Assembly: GCF_002803065.1 (NCBI RefSeq)
Contig: NZ_NNBL01000001.1
Span: 838,724 to 902,723, forward strand
DNA: 64,000 bases
DNA from: Streptomyces sp. CB01635
GTDB lineage: Bacteria; Actinomycetota; Actinomycetes; Streptomycetales; Streptomycetaceae
Reading direction: 5' to 3'
Part shown: piece by piece, positions 1 to 8,004 of the stretch
How positions within the stretch are numbered: the stretch's first letter is position 1
Layout: the number at the start of each line of letters is the position of its first letter
Position numbers and translations under genes: made by a program
Notes under the pieces: model-generated
Databases searched by the model: none
What the model saw: only the letters and a program-made list of their open reading frames with translations
What the model was told of the DNA's origin: nothing

Positions 1-753
1 GTCCCGGAACGGCATCTCGTCGGGGCGGTCGAAGTACGGGGCCATGAGGTTCTGCGGTGAGATGACGCGCAGGACCTTGCCGTCGCCTCCGCGGATGACG
101 AGCTTGTCCCAGGGCTGCCCGTCCTTGGCGGTCTGGGCCGCGAGATCCGCGGCGATCCTGTCCACCGCGCCGTCCGGCAGCGGCGCGACGGTGTGCGTGG
201 CATCGCCCTCCAGGGTCAGGCCGATGGGCAGGGCCGTCACCAGGTCGACGTAGCTGATGTTCGCGTACAACTGGTCGGAGTTGAAGGTGAATTCACAGAA
301 CGACCAGGTCTTCGCGTAGTTCGCGTCGGTGGAGGTCGCGAAGGCCGGCTCGACGAGCGCGGGGCCCGGGTTGAGGAAGAAGTCGAGCGTGTTGTCGCGT
401 ACGAAGTAGACGCGGGCGCCGTACATCTGAGGGAGCGTCAGAACCTTCGGTGCCGAACCCGCCGCGCCCAGCGGGATGGCGCAGTCGACGGGCAGCGGGG
501 TCTGCGGGGCTGACGGTGAGTCGGGGTGGTAGACCCCGCCGTCGGGCTTGAGCAGCACCCAGCGGTCGGTGCCCTGCTCGTGGCCCGTGACATAGGCACG
601 CACGGTGCCGGGCAACGACTTGTTCTGCAGGGCGAGTTCGCAGGTGGCGGGTGCTGCGTCGGCGTCCGGGCTGAGAGCGCTGCCCCAGGCCGGGTAGGTG
701 AGTGCGGTGGCGGCCGTGGCGGCGCCGGTCAGGAACAGTCTGCGCGATATCAC
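1..753 (-). CDS. Secreted beta-1,3-glucanase, GH64 (3' part cut by window edge)
   Basis: The visible 251 residues start at a GTG with AGGAG upstream. The N-terminus carries a twin-arginine signal (SRRLFL, residues 3-8) followed by an Ala/Thr-rich hydrophobic stretch, so the protein is probably exported folded. The mature part (TCELALQNK, RAYVTGHE, FEFTF near residue 150, then LYANISYVD and LPIGLTL) looks to me like the thaumatin-like GH64 family, which cuts beta-1,3-glucan such as fungal wall laminarin. The C-terminus lies outside the window, so any carbohydrate-binding module cannot be judged. A CebR-like operator and a candidate promoter lie just upstream. The family call is from remembered sequence features. 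Confidence 0.78.
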   Translation of the reverse strand, partial: MISRRLFLTGAATAATALTYPAWGSALSPDADAAPATCELALQNKSLPGTVRAYVTGHEQGTDRWVLLKPDGGVYHPDSPSAPQTPLPVDCAIPLGAAGSAPKVLTLPQMYGARVYFVRDNTLDFFLNPGPALVEPAFATSTDANYAKTWSFCEFTFNSDQLYANISYVDLVTALPIGLTLEGDATHTVAPLPDGAVDRIAADLAAQTAKDGQPWDKLVIRGGDGKVLRVISPQNLMAPYFDRPDEMPFRD

Positions 754-782
754 GGAGGACTCCTGAGATGTGGGGGAGCCCC

Positions 783-811
783 ACTGTTGCGAGTGCGGCG
801 CGACGGGTCAA
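783..811 (-). promoter_or_regulatory. Candidate promoter of the GH64 gene
   Basis: On the minus strand TTGACC (806-811) and AACAGT (783-788) are separated by 17 bp. They lie 30 to 58 bp upstream of the glucanase GTG start. The -35 is good; the -10 departs from TANNNT, so this is moderate evidence only. Confidence 0.35.
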
Positions 812-821
812 GACTTGTGAC

Positions 822-835
822 GGGGAGCGCTCCCA
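822..835 (-). promoter_or_regulatory. CebR-like LacI-family operator
   Basis: The 12-bp perfect palindrome GGGAGCGCTCCC sits at 823-834. Read on the minus strand with its flanks it matches 13 of 14 positions of TGGGAGCGCTCCCA, the box bound by CebR upstream of Streptomyces cellulase and glucanase genes. It lies 69 bp before the glucanase start, just upstream of the candidate -35 element. Cello- or laminari-oligosaccharide control is inferred. Confidence 0.7.
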
Positions 836-1064
836 TTTCTGTGGACCGTTCAACTCTTGGCGATGGCTTGGTGATGCCGGGCGTTGGCTGCGCGGTGGCA
901 CGGTCGAGGCTGGTCGGCGGCTCATCGGCGACTGGGCGCCGGTCCGGAGCGGCGGCGGCGCGTGGTGACGGCGCGTGGAACGGCGATTGTCAGTGCGCGG
1001 TGCCAGACTCGCTGAGGCAGACAACGGGACCCCCAAGGGGGGCACCCTCAACGAGGAGGGCACC

Positions 1065-1856
1065 ATGCTCACCACCCGTTTCGTCGACGGCTCGCCGAAC
1101 TGGCTGGATCTCGGAACCCCGGATCTCGACGCCGCCGTTTCCTTCTACACCGGGCTCTTCGACTGGCAGTTCCAGTCGGGCGGCCCCGAGGTCGGCGGTT
1201 ACGGCCTGTTCCAGCTGGACGGCAAGACCGTAGCCGGCGGGATGACCGTCACGCCCGACCAGGCGCCGCCGTCCTGGACCGTCTATTTCCAGACGCAGGA
1301 CGCGGATGCGACCGTGAAGGCCGCGGAGCAGGCCGGCGGATCCGCGCCCTTCCAGCCCATGGACGTGACGGACCTGGGCCGCATGGCGATCATCGCCGAT
1401 CCCGCTGGGGCGACGTTCGGCCTCTGGCAGCCCGGTCAGAACAAGGGCCTGGGTCTCGCCACGCAGGACGGCTCGCTGAACTGGATCGAGCTGTACACCC
1501 CGGATGTCGAGGTGGCGAAGGACTTCTACGGCTCGGTGCTCGGCTGGGGCACGTTCGACGTGCCGTTCCCCGGCGGCACCTACGTGACGGTGAACCCGGC
1601 GGGCACGGGCGAGGACGACATGTTCGGCGGCATGGTCACACTGGGCGACGACCCGGCGGAGTCCGACATCGGGGCGCACTGGTCGCCGTACTTCCATGTG
1701 CCGGACGTCGACGCGATCGCCGCCCGGGCGCAGGAGCTCGGCGGTAAGGTGCGCTTCGCGCCCACGAACCTGCCGGGCGTCGGCCGCATCACCAAGCTCA
1801 CCGACCCGCAGGGCGCCCGCTTCGCGGTGATCAAGGGAGATCCGAACCAGACCTGA
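1065..1856 (+). CDS. Two-domain VOC (glyoxalase/bleomycin-resistance-like) protein
   Basis: This 263-residue protein has two tandem vicinal-oxygen-chelate modules, roughly residues 8-118 and 134-260. Each starts with NW[LI][DE]L-T-D and ends with a DPxGAxFG/DPQGARFAV strand. The family includes glyoxalases, dioxygenases and antibiotic-binding proteins; the substrate here cannot be told. The ATG is chosen over upstream in-frame starts because GAGGAGGG lies at ideal spacing. It stands alone between a divergent glucanase gene and a possible terminator at 1852-1899. Confidence 0.88.
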   Translation: MLTTRFVDGSPNWLDLGTPDLDAAVSFYTGLFDWQFQSGGPEVGGYGLFQLDGKTVAGGMTVTPDQAPPSWTVYFQTQDADATVKAAEQAGGSAPFQPMDVTDLGRMAIIADPAGATFGLWQPGQNKGLGLATQDGSLNWIELYTPDVEVAKDFYGSVLGWGTFDVPFPGGTYVTVNPAGTGEDDMFGGMVTLGDDPAESDIGAHWSPYFHVPDVDAIAARAQELGGKVRFAPTNLPGVGRITKLTDPQGARFAVIKGDPNQT

Positions 1857-1899
1857 GCCGGGTCCGGGCACGTCCCGGAGGGGCCGGGGCGGGCTCAGG
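1852..1899 (+). terminator. Probable terminator after the VOC gene
   Basis: An outer 8-bp stem CCTGAGCC / GGCTCAGG (1852-1859, 1892-1899) encloses a 6-bp hairpin TCCGGG-CACGT-CCCGGA (1063+800 region, 1863-1879). It overlaps the VOC stop codon. There is no T tract, as is common in Streptomyces. Confidence 0.5.
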
Positions 1900-1972
1900 A
1901 CGAATCCGCCCGGCGCGCCGCGTTGATCAGTCGTTGATCGTCTGTTTTTCGCCACGCGGCACGATCAGTGGC

Positions 1973-2281
1973 ATGTACTCGAACCACACGCTGCGCCCCG
2001 TCACGAGCGCTCCCGGGGCCCCCACCTCCGCGCGGCAGGCCATGAACCCGGGGGGCGCGGCAGCGTCCGTCCCCGCCTGGCAGGACGAGGCGCTGTGTGC
2101 CCAGACGGGCGCCGACTTCTTCTTTCCCGAGCCCGGCAGCTCGGTACGCGAGGCGAAGAGCATCTGTGGCCGGTGCGAGATGCGCTCCGCCTGCCTGGAG
2201 TACGCGCTCGCCAACGACGAGCGCTTCGGCGTCTGGGGAGGCCTCTCCGAGAAGGAGCGCCACCAGCTGCGCCGCGGCTGA
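1973..2281 (+). CDS. WhiB-family Fe-S transcription factor
   Basis: The 102-residue product carries the WhiB signature: a first Cys in ALCAQTG, then CGRCEMRSAC with the Cys-x2-Cys-x5-Cys spacing that binds a 4Fe-4S cluster, followed by the GVWGG turn and a basic tail (KERHQLRRG) for DNA contact. WhiB-like proteins usually act by binding region 4 of the principal sigma factor. The start is uncertain: ATG 1973 is listed, and ATG 2042 would still keep the whole domain. Two TTGATC repeats, 11 bp apart, lie 35-50 bp upstream. I recall a wbl gene in this part of the S. coelicolor map but do not assign a letter. Confidence 0.88.
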   Translation: MYSNHTLRPVTSAPGAPTSARQAMNPGGAAASVPAWQDEALCAQTGADFFFPEPGSSVREAKSICGRCEMRSACLEYALANDERFGVWGGLSEKERHQLRRG

Positions 2282-2327
2282 ACCAGCCGCGGCGCTCGGT
2301 GTGCGGGGCCTACTGCGGGGTTCAGCC
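2276..2327. terminator. Possible bidirectional terminator between wbl and desaturase genes
   Basis: A 9-bp inverted repeat GGCTGAACC (2276-2284) / GGTTCAGCC (2319-2327) spans the stop codons of the two convergent genes, with a 34-nt GC-rich loop. The long loop lowers confidence. Confidence 0.4.
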
Positions 2328-3299
2328 CGCGGCGCGGGCCGCCATGCGGGCCTTGCGGGCGGCGAGCTTCTCGTCGAACTTGGAGGCCTCGCTGTCCAGG
2401 CCGCCCATGTACAGACCGAGCTCCTCCTGGGCCTTGAGACCCTCCGGGCCGAGTCCGTCGATGTCCAGGACCTTGAGGTAGCGCAGCACGGGCTGGATCA
2501 CGTCGTCGTGGTGGATGCGCATGTTGTAGATCTCGCCGATGGCCATCTGGGCGGCGGCGCGCTCGAAGCCGGGCATGCCGTGTCCGGGCATGCGGAAGTT
2601 GACGACGACGTCGCGCACGGCCTGCATCGTGAGGTCGGGGGCGAGCTCGAAGGCCGCGCCGAGCAGGTTCCGGTAGAAGACCATGTGCAGGTTCTCGTCG
2701 GTGGCGATGCGCGCCAGCATGCGGTCGCAGACCGGGTCGCCCGACTGGTGGCCGGTGTTGCGGTGCGAGACGCGGGTCGCGAGCTCCTGGAAGGCGACGT
2801 AAGCGACCGAGTGCAGCATCGAGTGCCGGTTGTCGGACTCGAAGCCCTCGGCCATGTGCGCCATGCGGAACTGCTCGAGCTGGTCCGGGTCGACGGCGCG
2901 CGACGCCAGCAGGTAGTCACGCATCACGATGCCGTGGCGTCCCTCCTCGGCGGTCCAGCGGTGCACCCAGGTGCCCCAGGCGCCGTCGCGGCCGAAGAGG
3001 GAGGCGATCTCGTGGTGGTAGCTGGGGAGGTTGTCCTCGGTCAGCAGGTTGACGACGAGCGCGATCCGGCCGATCTCGGTGACCTTGGACTGGTCCTTCG
3101 CCCAGGCCTCGCCGTCCTCGAAGAAGCCGGGGAAGTTGCGGGCGTCGGCCCACGGCACGTACTCGTGCGGCATCCAGTCCTTGGCCACCTTGAGGTGCCG
3201 GTTCAGTTCCTTCTCGACCACTTCCTCCAGCGCGTACAGCAGCTGGGCGTCCGTCCAGGTGGAGGACGAGCTGCCGAGGTGGGGAGAGGTGATGGTCAC
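2322..3299 (-). CDS. Acyl-ACP desaturase (stearoyl-ACP desaturase family)
   Basis: The 325-residue protein is a soluble ferritin-like diiron enzyme that introduces a cis double bond into acyl-ACP. The iron ligands are visible: E88 (TEDN), E118 and H122 in AEEGRHG, E172 (FQEL), and E202 plus H205 in DENLH. The GTG start gives a product beginning VTITSPHLG; an upstream in-frame extension has no conserved content. It is a plant-type soluble desaturase, like mycobacterial DesA1/DesA2, and should tune membrane fluidity. A repeat operator lies 60-95 bp upstream, pointing to dedicated repression. Confidence 0.9.
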   Translation of the reverse strand: MTITSPHLGSSSSTWTDAQLLYALEEVVEKELNRHLKVAKDWMPHEYVPWADARNFPGFFEDGEAWAKDQSKVTEIGRIALVVNLLTEDNLPSYHHEIASLFGRDGAWGTWVHRWTAEEGRHGIVMRDYLLASRAVDPDQLEQFRMAHMAEGFESDNRHSMLHSVAYVAFQELATRVSHRNTGHQSGDPVCDRMLARIATDENLHMVFYRNLLGAAFELAPDLTMQAVRDVVVNFRMPGHGMPGFERAAAQMAIGEIYNMRIHHDDVIQPVLRYLKVLDIDGLGPEGLKAQEELGLYMGGLDSEASKFDEKLAARKARMAARAAG

Positions 3300-3360
3300 G
3301 AGGGCTCCAGGGGGGACGGGAGTAGTGCGAGGGGACGACTCGCAGGCACGAGCGGTTGTA

Positions 3361-3393
3361 CCTACGGTGTCGTAGGTTACGTTGCCGTAGGTT
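3361..3393 (-). promoter_or_regulatory. Operator repeats upstream of the desaturase
   Basis: Three copies of the half site CCTACG lie in 33 bp: a perfect inverted pair CCTACG-GTGT-CGTAGG (3361-3376) and a third CGTAGG at 3386-3391. In the gene's direction the 8-mer AACCTACG is repeated 15 bp apart. This is typical of a TetR-family repressor site near a promoter. No TetR gene is adjacent. A MadR-like desaturase regulator is my guess. Confidence 0.6.
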
Positions 3394-3445
3394 AAACCCT
3401 CTGTAAAGAGCCCCCCGGAACCGGCCCCTCCGGTCTCAGTGGCCT

Positions 3446-3467
3446 CTGAGGCTTCATTGCGCCTCAG
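3446..3467 (-). terminator. Short hairpin after dimethylargininase
   Basis: CTGAGGC (3446-3452), 8-nt loop, GCCTCAG (3461-3467). The 7-bp stem overlaps the stop codon of the dimethylargininase gene and separates it from the downstream desaturase promoter. Confidence 0.4.
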
Positions 3468-4240
3468 GAATGCAGCTCGCGGAGCCTGACTGAGAGGCAC
3501 GTCACACAGCCCTCGAGCTTTTCGAACTCGCCGATGTCCACCAGAACCGGCTCCAGGCCGAGATCCGCGTACAGCTCCGCCGTCCTCGGCGCGCTCGCCG
3601 CCATCAGGAGCTTCCCGCCGCCCAGGAGCACCACATGCGCGCCGGCCTCTTCCGGGACGGGCAGGAAGCGCGGGAAGAGGGACGGCACGTCCACCATCGG
3701 CTCGTGCCCGACGACCGTGCCGTCGGGCAGGGCCGTCACCGCCGACTTCAGATGCAGCACCTTGCTGACCGGTACGGCGACGACCCGCGCCCCGAGCGGC
3801 TCGAACACGGCCCGCAGCTGCCGCACGCCGTCCGCGTTCGTGCGCCCGCCACGGCCCACGTAGATCGTGTCGCCGACCTTGAGGACGTCGCCGCCGTCGA
3901 GGGTGCCGGGTTCCCGCACCCGGTTCACGGAGCAGCCGAGCCGGGCCACGGCCTCCTCGATCCCGGCCGTCTCCGCACGCCGGGACGCCGCGCCGGGACG
4001 GGTGATCAGCGCGACGTTGCGGTACATGACGACCGCGTCCTCGACGAAGACCGCGTCGGGGCACTCGTCGGCGGCCCCGACCTCGACCGTCTCCCAGCCG
4101 TGCTCCCCGAGCGCCGCGACGTAGGCCTCCCACTGCGTGAGCGCCAGCTCCGGATCGACGGGCGTGCGCTCGACGTGTGTGACGAGCCCGTCCGCGAGGC
4201 GGGGTCCGGGGCGGCGGATCAAGGCCTTCTGGCTGGGCAC
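3464..4240 (-). CDS. Dimethylargininase (DDAH)
   Basis: The 258-residue protein belongs to the guanidine-modifying superfamily and should hydrolyse N-omega-methylated arginines to citrulline and methylamines. Visible family marks are the N-terminal IRRPGPRLADGL, the DECPDAVFVEDAVV substrate segment, DGGDVL, the catalytic His in LHLKSA and the catalytic Cys248 in CVTCLSVR near the C-terminus. Length matches bacterial DDAH. Arginine deiminase is a relative but is about 400 residues, so is excluded by size. It lies upstream of the desaturase on the same strand with 160 bp between them and probably separate promoters. Confidence 0.9.
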   Translation of the reverse strand: MPSQKALIRRPGPRLADGLVTHVERTPVDPELALTQWEAYVAALGEHGWETVEVGAADECPDAVFVEDAVVMYRNVALITRPGAASRRAETAGIEEAVARLGCSVNRVREPGTLDGGDVLKVGDTIYVGRGGRTNADGVRQLRAVFEPLGARVVAVPVSKVLHLKSAVTALPDGTVVGHEPMVDVPSLFPRFLPVPEEAGAHVVLLGGGKLLMAASAPRTAELYADLGLEPVLVDIGEFEKLEGCVTCLSVRLRELHS

Positions 4241-4372
4241 GGGCGGCTCTCCTCGGGACTGGACGGCTCGTGGGCGGGTTCATGGTCCCGCGCGCACATC
4301 ATGCACAGCCCGGCGCCGGTGACGGAATCCCCGGCCCGCGCCCCGTTTCGGCCCGCCCGCCCAACGCGGCAG

Positions 4373-6007
4373 CTACCCGCCGTATCCGGCCTCCCCCTTC
4401 GTGACGTCCCGCAGCCGCCCACCCTCCATGAGCAGCGTCCGCGTGACCCCGATGGCCTTCAGGAACGGCAGGTCGTGGCTGGCCACGAGCAGCGCGCCCT
4501 CGTAGGACTCCAGGGCCGTGGTCAGCTGCCGGACGCTCGCCAGGTCGAGGTTGTTCGTCGGCTCGTCGAGCATCAGCAGCTGGGGCGCCGGCTCGGCGAG
4601 CATCAGCGCCGCGAGGGTCGCCCTGAACCGCTCGCCGCCCGAGAGGGTCGCCGCCGGCTGATCGGCCCGTGCCCCCTTGAACAAGAAGTGGGCGAGCCGC
4701 GCCCTGACGCGGTTGTTCGTCACTCCGGGAGCGAACCGCGCCACGTTCTCGGCGACGGTCATGCCCTCGTCGAGCACGTCGAGCCGCTGCGGCAGGAACC
4801 GCAGCGGAACATGCGCGACCACCTCACCCGCGACGGGTTCGAGGTCCCCGGCGATCGTGCGCAGGAGCGTGGTCTTGCCCGAACCGTTGCGCCCCACGAG
4901 CGCGATCCGCTCAGGGCCGCGCACCTCGAACTCGCCTTCCACACGCGCCCCGTAGGCCATCCCCAGCCGGCACAGAGTGAACACGGAACGGCCGGGCGGC
5001 ACCGCCGTGTGCGGCAGATCGACGCGGATCTCGTCGTCGTCGCGCACGGCCTCCACCGCCTCGTCGAGCCGCTCCTTCGCCTCGGCGAGCCGGCCCTCGT
5101 GCAGTTGGCGGTGCTTGCCCGCCGAGACCTGGGCCTGCCGCTTGCGCTGGGCCATGATCGCCTTCGGCTCGCGCTTGGTGTCCCACATCTTCTGTCCGTA
5201 GCGCTTGCGCCGGGCCAACTTGACCTGTGCGTCCGCCAGTTCGCGTTTCTGCTTCTTCAGATCGGCATCGGCGACCCGCAGCATGCGCTCCGCCGCCTCC
5301 TGCTCGGTCGCGAGCGCCTCCTCGTACGCCGAGAGGTTCCCGCCGAAGCGAACGAGGCCGCCCGCGCGCAGATCGGCGATCTGGTCGACCCGTTCGAGGA
5401 GTTCGCGGTCGTGGCTGACCACGACCATGACGCCCGGCCACGCATCGACGGCCGCGTACAGGCGCCTGCGGGCGGCCAGATCCAGGTTGTTCGTCGGCTC
5501 GTCGAGCAGCAGGACGTCGGGGTGGCGCAGGAGCAGCGCGGCGAGGCGGATCAGTACGGACTCGCCTCCCGAGAGCTCGCCGACGGTGCGGTCGAGACCG
5601 ATGCGGCCGAGACCGAGCCCGTCGAGGGTCGCGACGGCGCGCTCCTCGACGTCCCAGTCGTCGCCGACCGCGGCGAAGTGCTCGTCGCGTACGTCGCCCG
5701 CCTCGATGGCGTGCAGCGCGGCGCGGGCACCGGCGATGCCGAGGGCCTCGTCGACGCGCAGCGAGGTTTCGAGGGTGGCGTTCTGCGGCAGACAGCCGAT
5801 CTCGCCCGCCACCTTCACGGCGCCGTCCGTCGGGGCGAGCTCTCCGGAGATCAGCTTCAACAGCGTTGATTTACCTGCGCCGTTGAGGCCGATGAGCCCG
5901 GTCCTGCCGGGGCCGAACGCGGCCTGAAGACCGTCGAAGACCCGAGTGCCGTCGGGCCAGGCGTAGGTGAGGGAGGTGCAGGTGATGGAGGTGGGGGAGG
6001 TAGACAT
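4373..6007 (-). CDS. ABC-F family ATPase (ribosome-associated type)
   Basis: The 544-residue protein has two nucleotide-binding domains and no membrane segments. Walker A motifs are GLNGAGKST (residues 40-48) and GRNGSGKTT (about 367); signatures are LSGGE in both halves, each followed by LLLDEPTNNLDL or LMLDEPTNNLDL. A charged linker rich in Lys, Arg and Gln (about 230-330) joins them, as in ABC-F translation factors and antibiotic target-protection proteins. Cargo export is unlikely because no permease exists nearby. Whether it confers resistance or acts in housekeeping translation cannot be told from sequence alone. Confidence 0.88.
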   Translation of the reverse strand: MSTSPTSITCTSLTYAWPDGTRVFDGLQAAFGPGRTGLIGLNGAGKSTLLKLISGELAPTDGAVKVAGEIGCLPQNATLETSLRVDEALGIAGARAALHAIEAGDVRDEHFAAVGDDWDVEERAVATLDGLGLGRIGLDRTVGELSGGESVLIRLAALLLRHPDVLLLDEPTNNLDLAARRRLYAAVDAWPGVMVVVSHDRELLERVDQIADLRAGGLVRFGGNLSAYEEALATEQEAAERMLRVADADLKKQKRELADAQVKLARRKRYGQKMWDTKREPKAIMAQRKRQAQVSAGKHRQLHEGRLAEAKERLDEAVEAVRDDDEIRVDLPHTAVPPGRSVFTLCRLGMAYGARVEGEFEVRGPERIALVGRNGSGKTTLLRTIAGDLEPVAGEVVAHVPLRFLPQRLDVLDEGMTVAENVARFAPGVTNNRVRARLAHFLFKGARADQPAATLSGGERFRATLAALMLAEPAPQLLMLDEPTNNLDLASVRQLTTALESYEGALLVASHDLPFLKAIGVTRTLLMEGGRLRDVTKGEAGYGG

Positions 6008-6357
6008 ACGGCCTCGCGGTCGCTCGGTGGGAACGGTGGGCAGCGCATGGGGACACCACGGACGACCACGGCCGGAGGCAACGAGAGCGCACAGGGCGCG
6101 AAGGACAGTCCTGTGCCGGATTCAGGCGGGAGGACGGCTCGGTCATCCGAGGTCGCACACGCAAGACACGTGGCGCACCGGTGAGGTGCGGCCGCGTGAC
6201 GCGGTGTCCGAGAACCTCAGAAGAGCAACGTCCTACTCCGATCGACGACAACAGGATCAACGGGAACGCTGTTCACCGTACGAAGGTGGCTGTCGGCCGT
6301 CAACGAATTATCGTGAGCCCTCACGCCCTCGCCCCTACCCCGCAGGAGGAGACCCCC
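6008..6357. other. Divergent intergenic region, ABC-F / GPP34
   Basis: These 350 bp lie between divergent genes. I see a 6-bp inverted repeat CGCACC-N5-GGTGCG at 6174-6190 and a ribosome binding site CAGGAGGA at 6343-6350, but no convincing promoter hexamers. ABC-F antibiotic-resistance genes often have long attenuator leaders, which could explain the length, but I cannot identify a leader ORF with confidence. Confidence 0.4.
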
Positions 6358-7047
6358 GTGGCCCACGGCTCGCTCTCGCTGCCCGCCCGGCTCCTGCTGC
6401 TGGGTTTCGACACGGAGAAGGGCAGGGTCTCCGGCGCCCCCGACATCGAGCTCGCGGTCCGCGCCGCCGCCCTCGTCGAACTGGCCCGGCGCCGCATCAT
6501 CAGCGACGTGGACGGGATCGTCACCCCGGTCTTCGACGCGCGCACCGGTGACCCCGTCCTCGACGAACTGATGGAGCTCGCCGAGGAGTCGAGGCCGCGC
6601 ACCTGGCGCGCCTGGATCGGCTACCGCGCCCGCGCCACCCTCGACACCGTGCGCCGCCAACTCGCCTCCGAGGGCTATCTGTCGGCCGAGCGCAAGCGCG
6701 TCTTCGGGCTCTTCCCCGTGACCCGGTACGGCCTGGAGCGCGCCGGATACGTCGAGGTGCTGCGGGCCGAGGTGCTCGGAGCGCTGGAGGGCGGCGAGCC
6801 GGTCGGCCGGGTGGACGAGGACGACGCGGTACTCGCGGTGCTCGCCGCCACGGGCAAGCTCCGCAGGCTGATCCCGGGCAAGGCCAGGCGCACGCACAAG
6901 GACCGCCTCGACCACCTCGCCGCGCGCGCCGGCGACATCTCCCCCGAACTGCGGCAGAGCCTGGGCGACATCCGCGCCGCGCTCGCCGCGGCCGTCAAGG
7001 CGGCGGAGGCGTCGCGGGCCTCGGCGGGCGGGGGCGGCGGGGGCTGA
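6358..7047 (+). CDS. GPP34 (GOLPH3/Vps74-like) family protein
   Basis: The 229-residue protein starts at a GTG with CAGGAGGA upstream. It has the GPP34 pattern: LSLPARLLLLGFD at the N-terminus, then helices including AALVELARRRII and WIGYRARATLDTVRRQLASEG. The eukaryotic members bind phosphatidylinositol 4-phosphate in the Golgi. Streptomyces have many copies of unknown function, some near sporulation or secondary metabolism genes. A Gly/Ala-rich tail ends the protein. No membrane segment is visible. The role here is unknown. Confidence 0.8.
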   Translation: MAHGSLSLPARLLLLGFDTEKGRVSGAPDIELAVRAAALVELARRRIISDVDGIVTPVFDARTGDPVLDELMELAEESRPRTWRAWIGYRARATLDTVRRQLASEGYLSAERKRVFGLFPVTRYGLERAGYVEVLRAEVLGALEGGEPVGRVDEDDAVLAVLAATGKLRRLIPGKARRTHKDRLDHLAARAGDISPELRQSLGDIRAALAAAVKAAEASRASAGGGGGG

Positions 7048-7077
7048 ACAGGGGGTGCGCAGGGTTGAGCGTGGGTC

Positions 7078-7089
7078 ACACGTACGTGT
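7078..7089. promoter_or_regulatory. Perfect 12-bp palindrome upstream of the PEP-mutase-like gene
   Basis: ACACGTACGTGT reads the same on both strands and lies 49-60 bp before the ATG at 7138, where an operator would sit. No regulator can be assigned. Confidence 0.35.
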
Positions 7090-7137
7090 CGGATTCCTGC
7101 CAGCTGTACGCGGGAGCCAGGTGGTTGGCTGTACGGC

Positions 7138-7983
7138 ATGACGAACCGAACGCACCTCAATGACCAGGCCTTGGACTTCCGTTCGCGGCATGTCGCCGGC
7201 CGCCCGCTCGTTCTGCCCAACGCCTGGGACGTCGCGAGTGCCCGCATCGTCGCGGACGCCGGAGCCACCGCCGTCGCCACCACCAGCGCCGGACTGTCCT
7301 GGGACCTCGGTGCGGCGGACGGGGACCGGCTCGGCAGGGACGAGGCGCTCGACGCCGTCGCGCGGATCGCCGCCGCCGTGGACGTGCCGGTGACGGCGGA
7401 CATCGAGAGCGGCTACGCCGACGCGGCCCAGGACGTCGCCGTCACCGTGCGCGCCGTGCTCGACGCCGGAGCGGTCGGCGTCAACATCGAGGACGCCTGG
7501 CACGGCGGGAGCGCGCCGCTGCGGCCCGTCGAGGCACAGGCGGAGCGGATCGCGGTGGCCCGTGTCGCGGCGGACGCGGAGGGCGTGGCGCTGTTCGTGA
7601 ACGCGCGTATCGACACGTATCTGATGGGCGCGGGGGAGCCGGAGGAGCGGCTCGCGGCGACGCTGGAGCGGGCCGTGGCCTACCTCGCGGCGGGTGCTGA
7701 CGGGATCTTCGTGCCCGGGGCCGTCGACCCGGTGACCGTGAAGGCGCTCGTCGCCGGTGTCGAGGGGCCGCTCAACGTGATGGCCTGGCCCGGGGCGCCG
7801 TCCGTGGACGAGTTCGCCGCGCTCGGGGTCGCCCGGATCAGCGTCGGCGCGGGCATCGCGCAGGCCGCGCACGCCCTCGTCCGCAGGGCGGCCCGGGAGC
7901 TGCTCACCGAGGGAACGTACGGGAGTCTGGCCGGCGGGCTCGAATACGGAGAGCTCAACGCCCTGCTCGGTGACGGGAGTTGA
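7138..7983 (+). CDS. Isocitrate lyase/PEP mutase superfamily protein
   Basis: The 281-residue protein is a TIM-barrel carbon-carbon lyase-like enzyme. It shows LPNAWDVASARIVADAG, the metal-binding stretch PVTADIESGY near residue 85 and GVNIEDAW near 118. It lacks the EDKxxxxxS motif of true PEP phosphonomutase and the KKCGH motif of isocitrate lyase. A 2-methylisocitrate-lyase-like or oxaloacetate-hydrolase-like role is therefore likelier than phosphonate formation. No phosphonate genes lie nearby. A perfect palindrome upstream suggests its own regulation. Confidence 0.82.
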   Translation: MTNRTHLNDQALDFRSRHVAGRPLVLPNAWDVASARIVADAGATAVATTSAGLSWDLGAADGDRLGRDEALDAVARIAAAVDVPVTADIESGYADAAQDVAVTVRAVLDAGAVGVNIEDAWHGGSAPLRPVEAQAERIAVARVAADAEGVALFVNARIDTYLMGAGEPEERLAATLERAVAYLAAGADGIFVPGAVDPVTVKALVAGVEGPLNVMAWPGAPSVDEFAALGVARISVGAGIAQAAHALVRRAARELLTEGTYGSLAGGLEYGELNALLGDGS

Positions 7984-8004
7984 GCCCGGTGGAGGGGACT
8001 CTCG

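Larger units (their letters stand above)
754..1064. other. Divergent intergenic region, GH64 / VOC
   Basis: These 311 bp separate two divergent genes. They hold the CebR-like operator and a candidate promoter for the leftward glucanase gene. For the rightward VOC gene I see a clear ribosome binding site (GAGGAGGG, 1053-1060) but no convincing -35/-10 pair. No coding potential is apparent. Confidence 0.6.

Noticed and set aside
2097-3395. A 432-codon plus-strand frame over the desaturase gene
   Set aside because: It is antisense to a gene with all diiron ligands intact and lacks any family resemblance.
7138-7983. Phosphonate biosynthesis via PEP mutase
   Set aside because: The EDKxxxxxS motif is replaced by IEDAW, and no phosphonopyruvate decarboxylase or other phosphonate gene is nearby.
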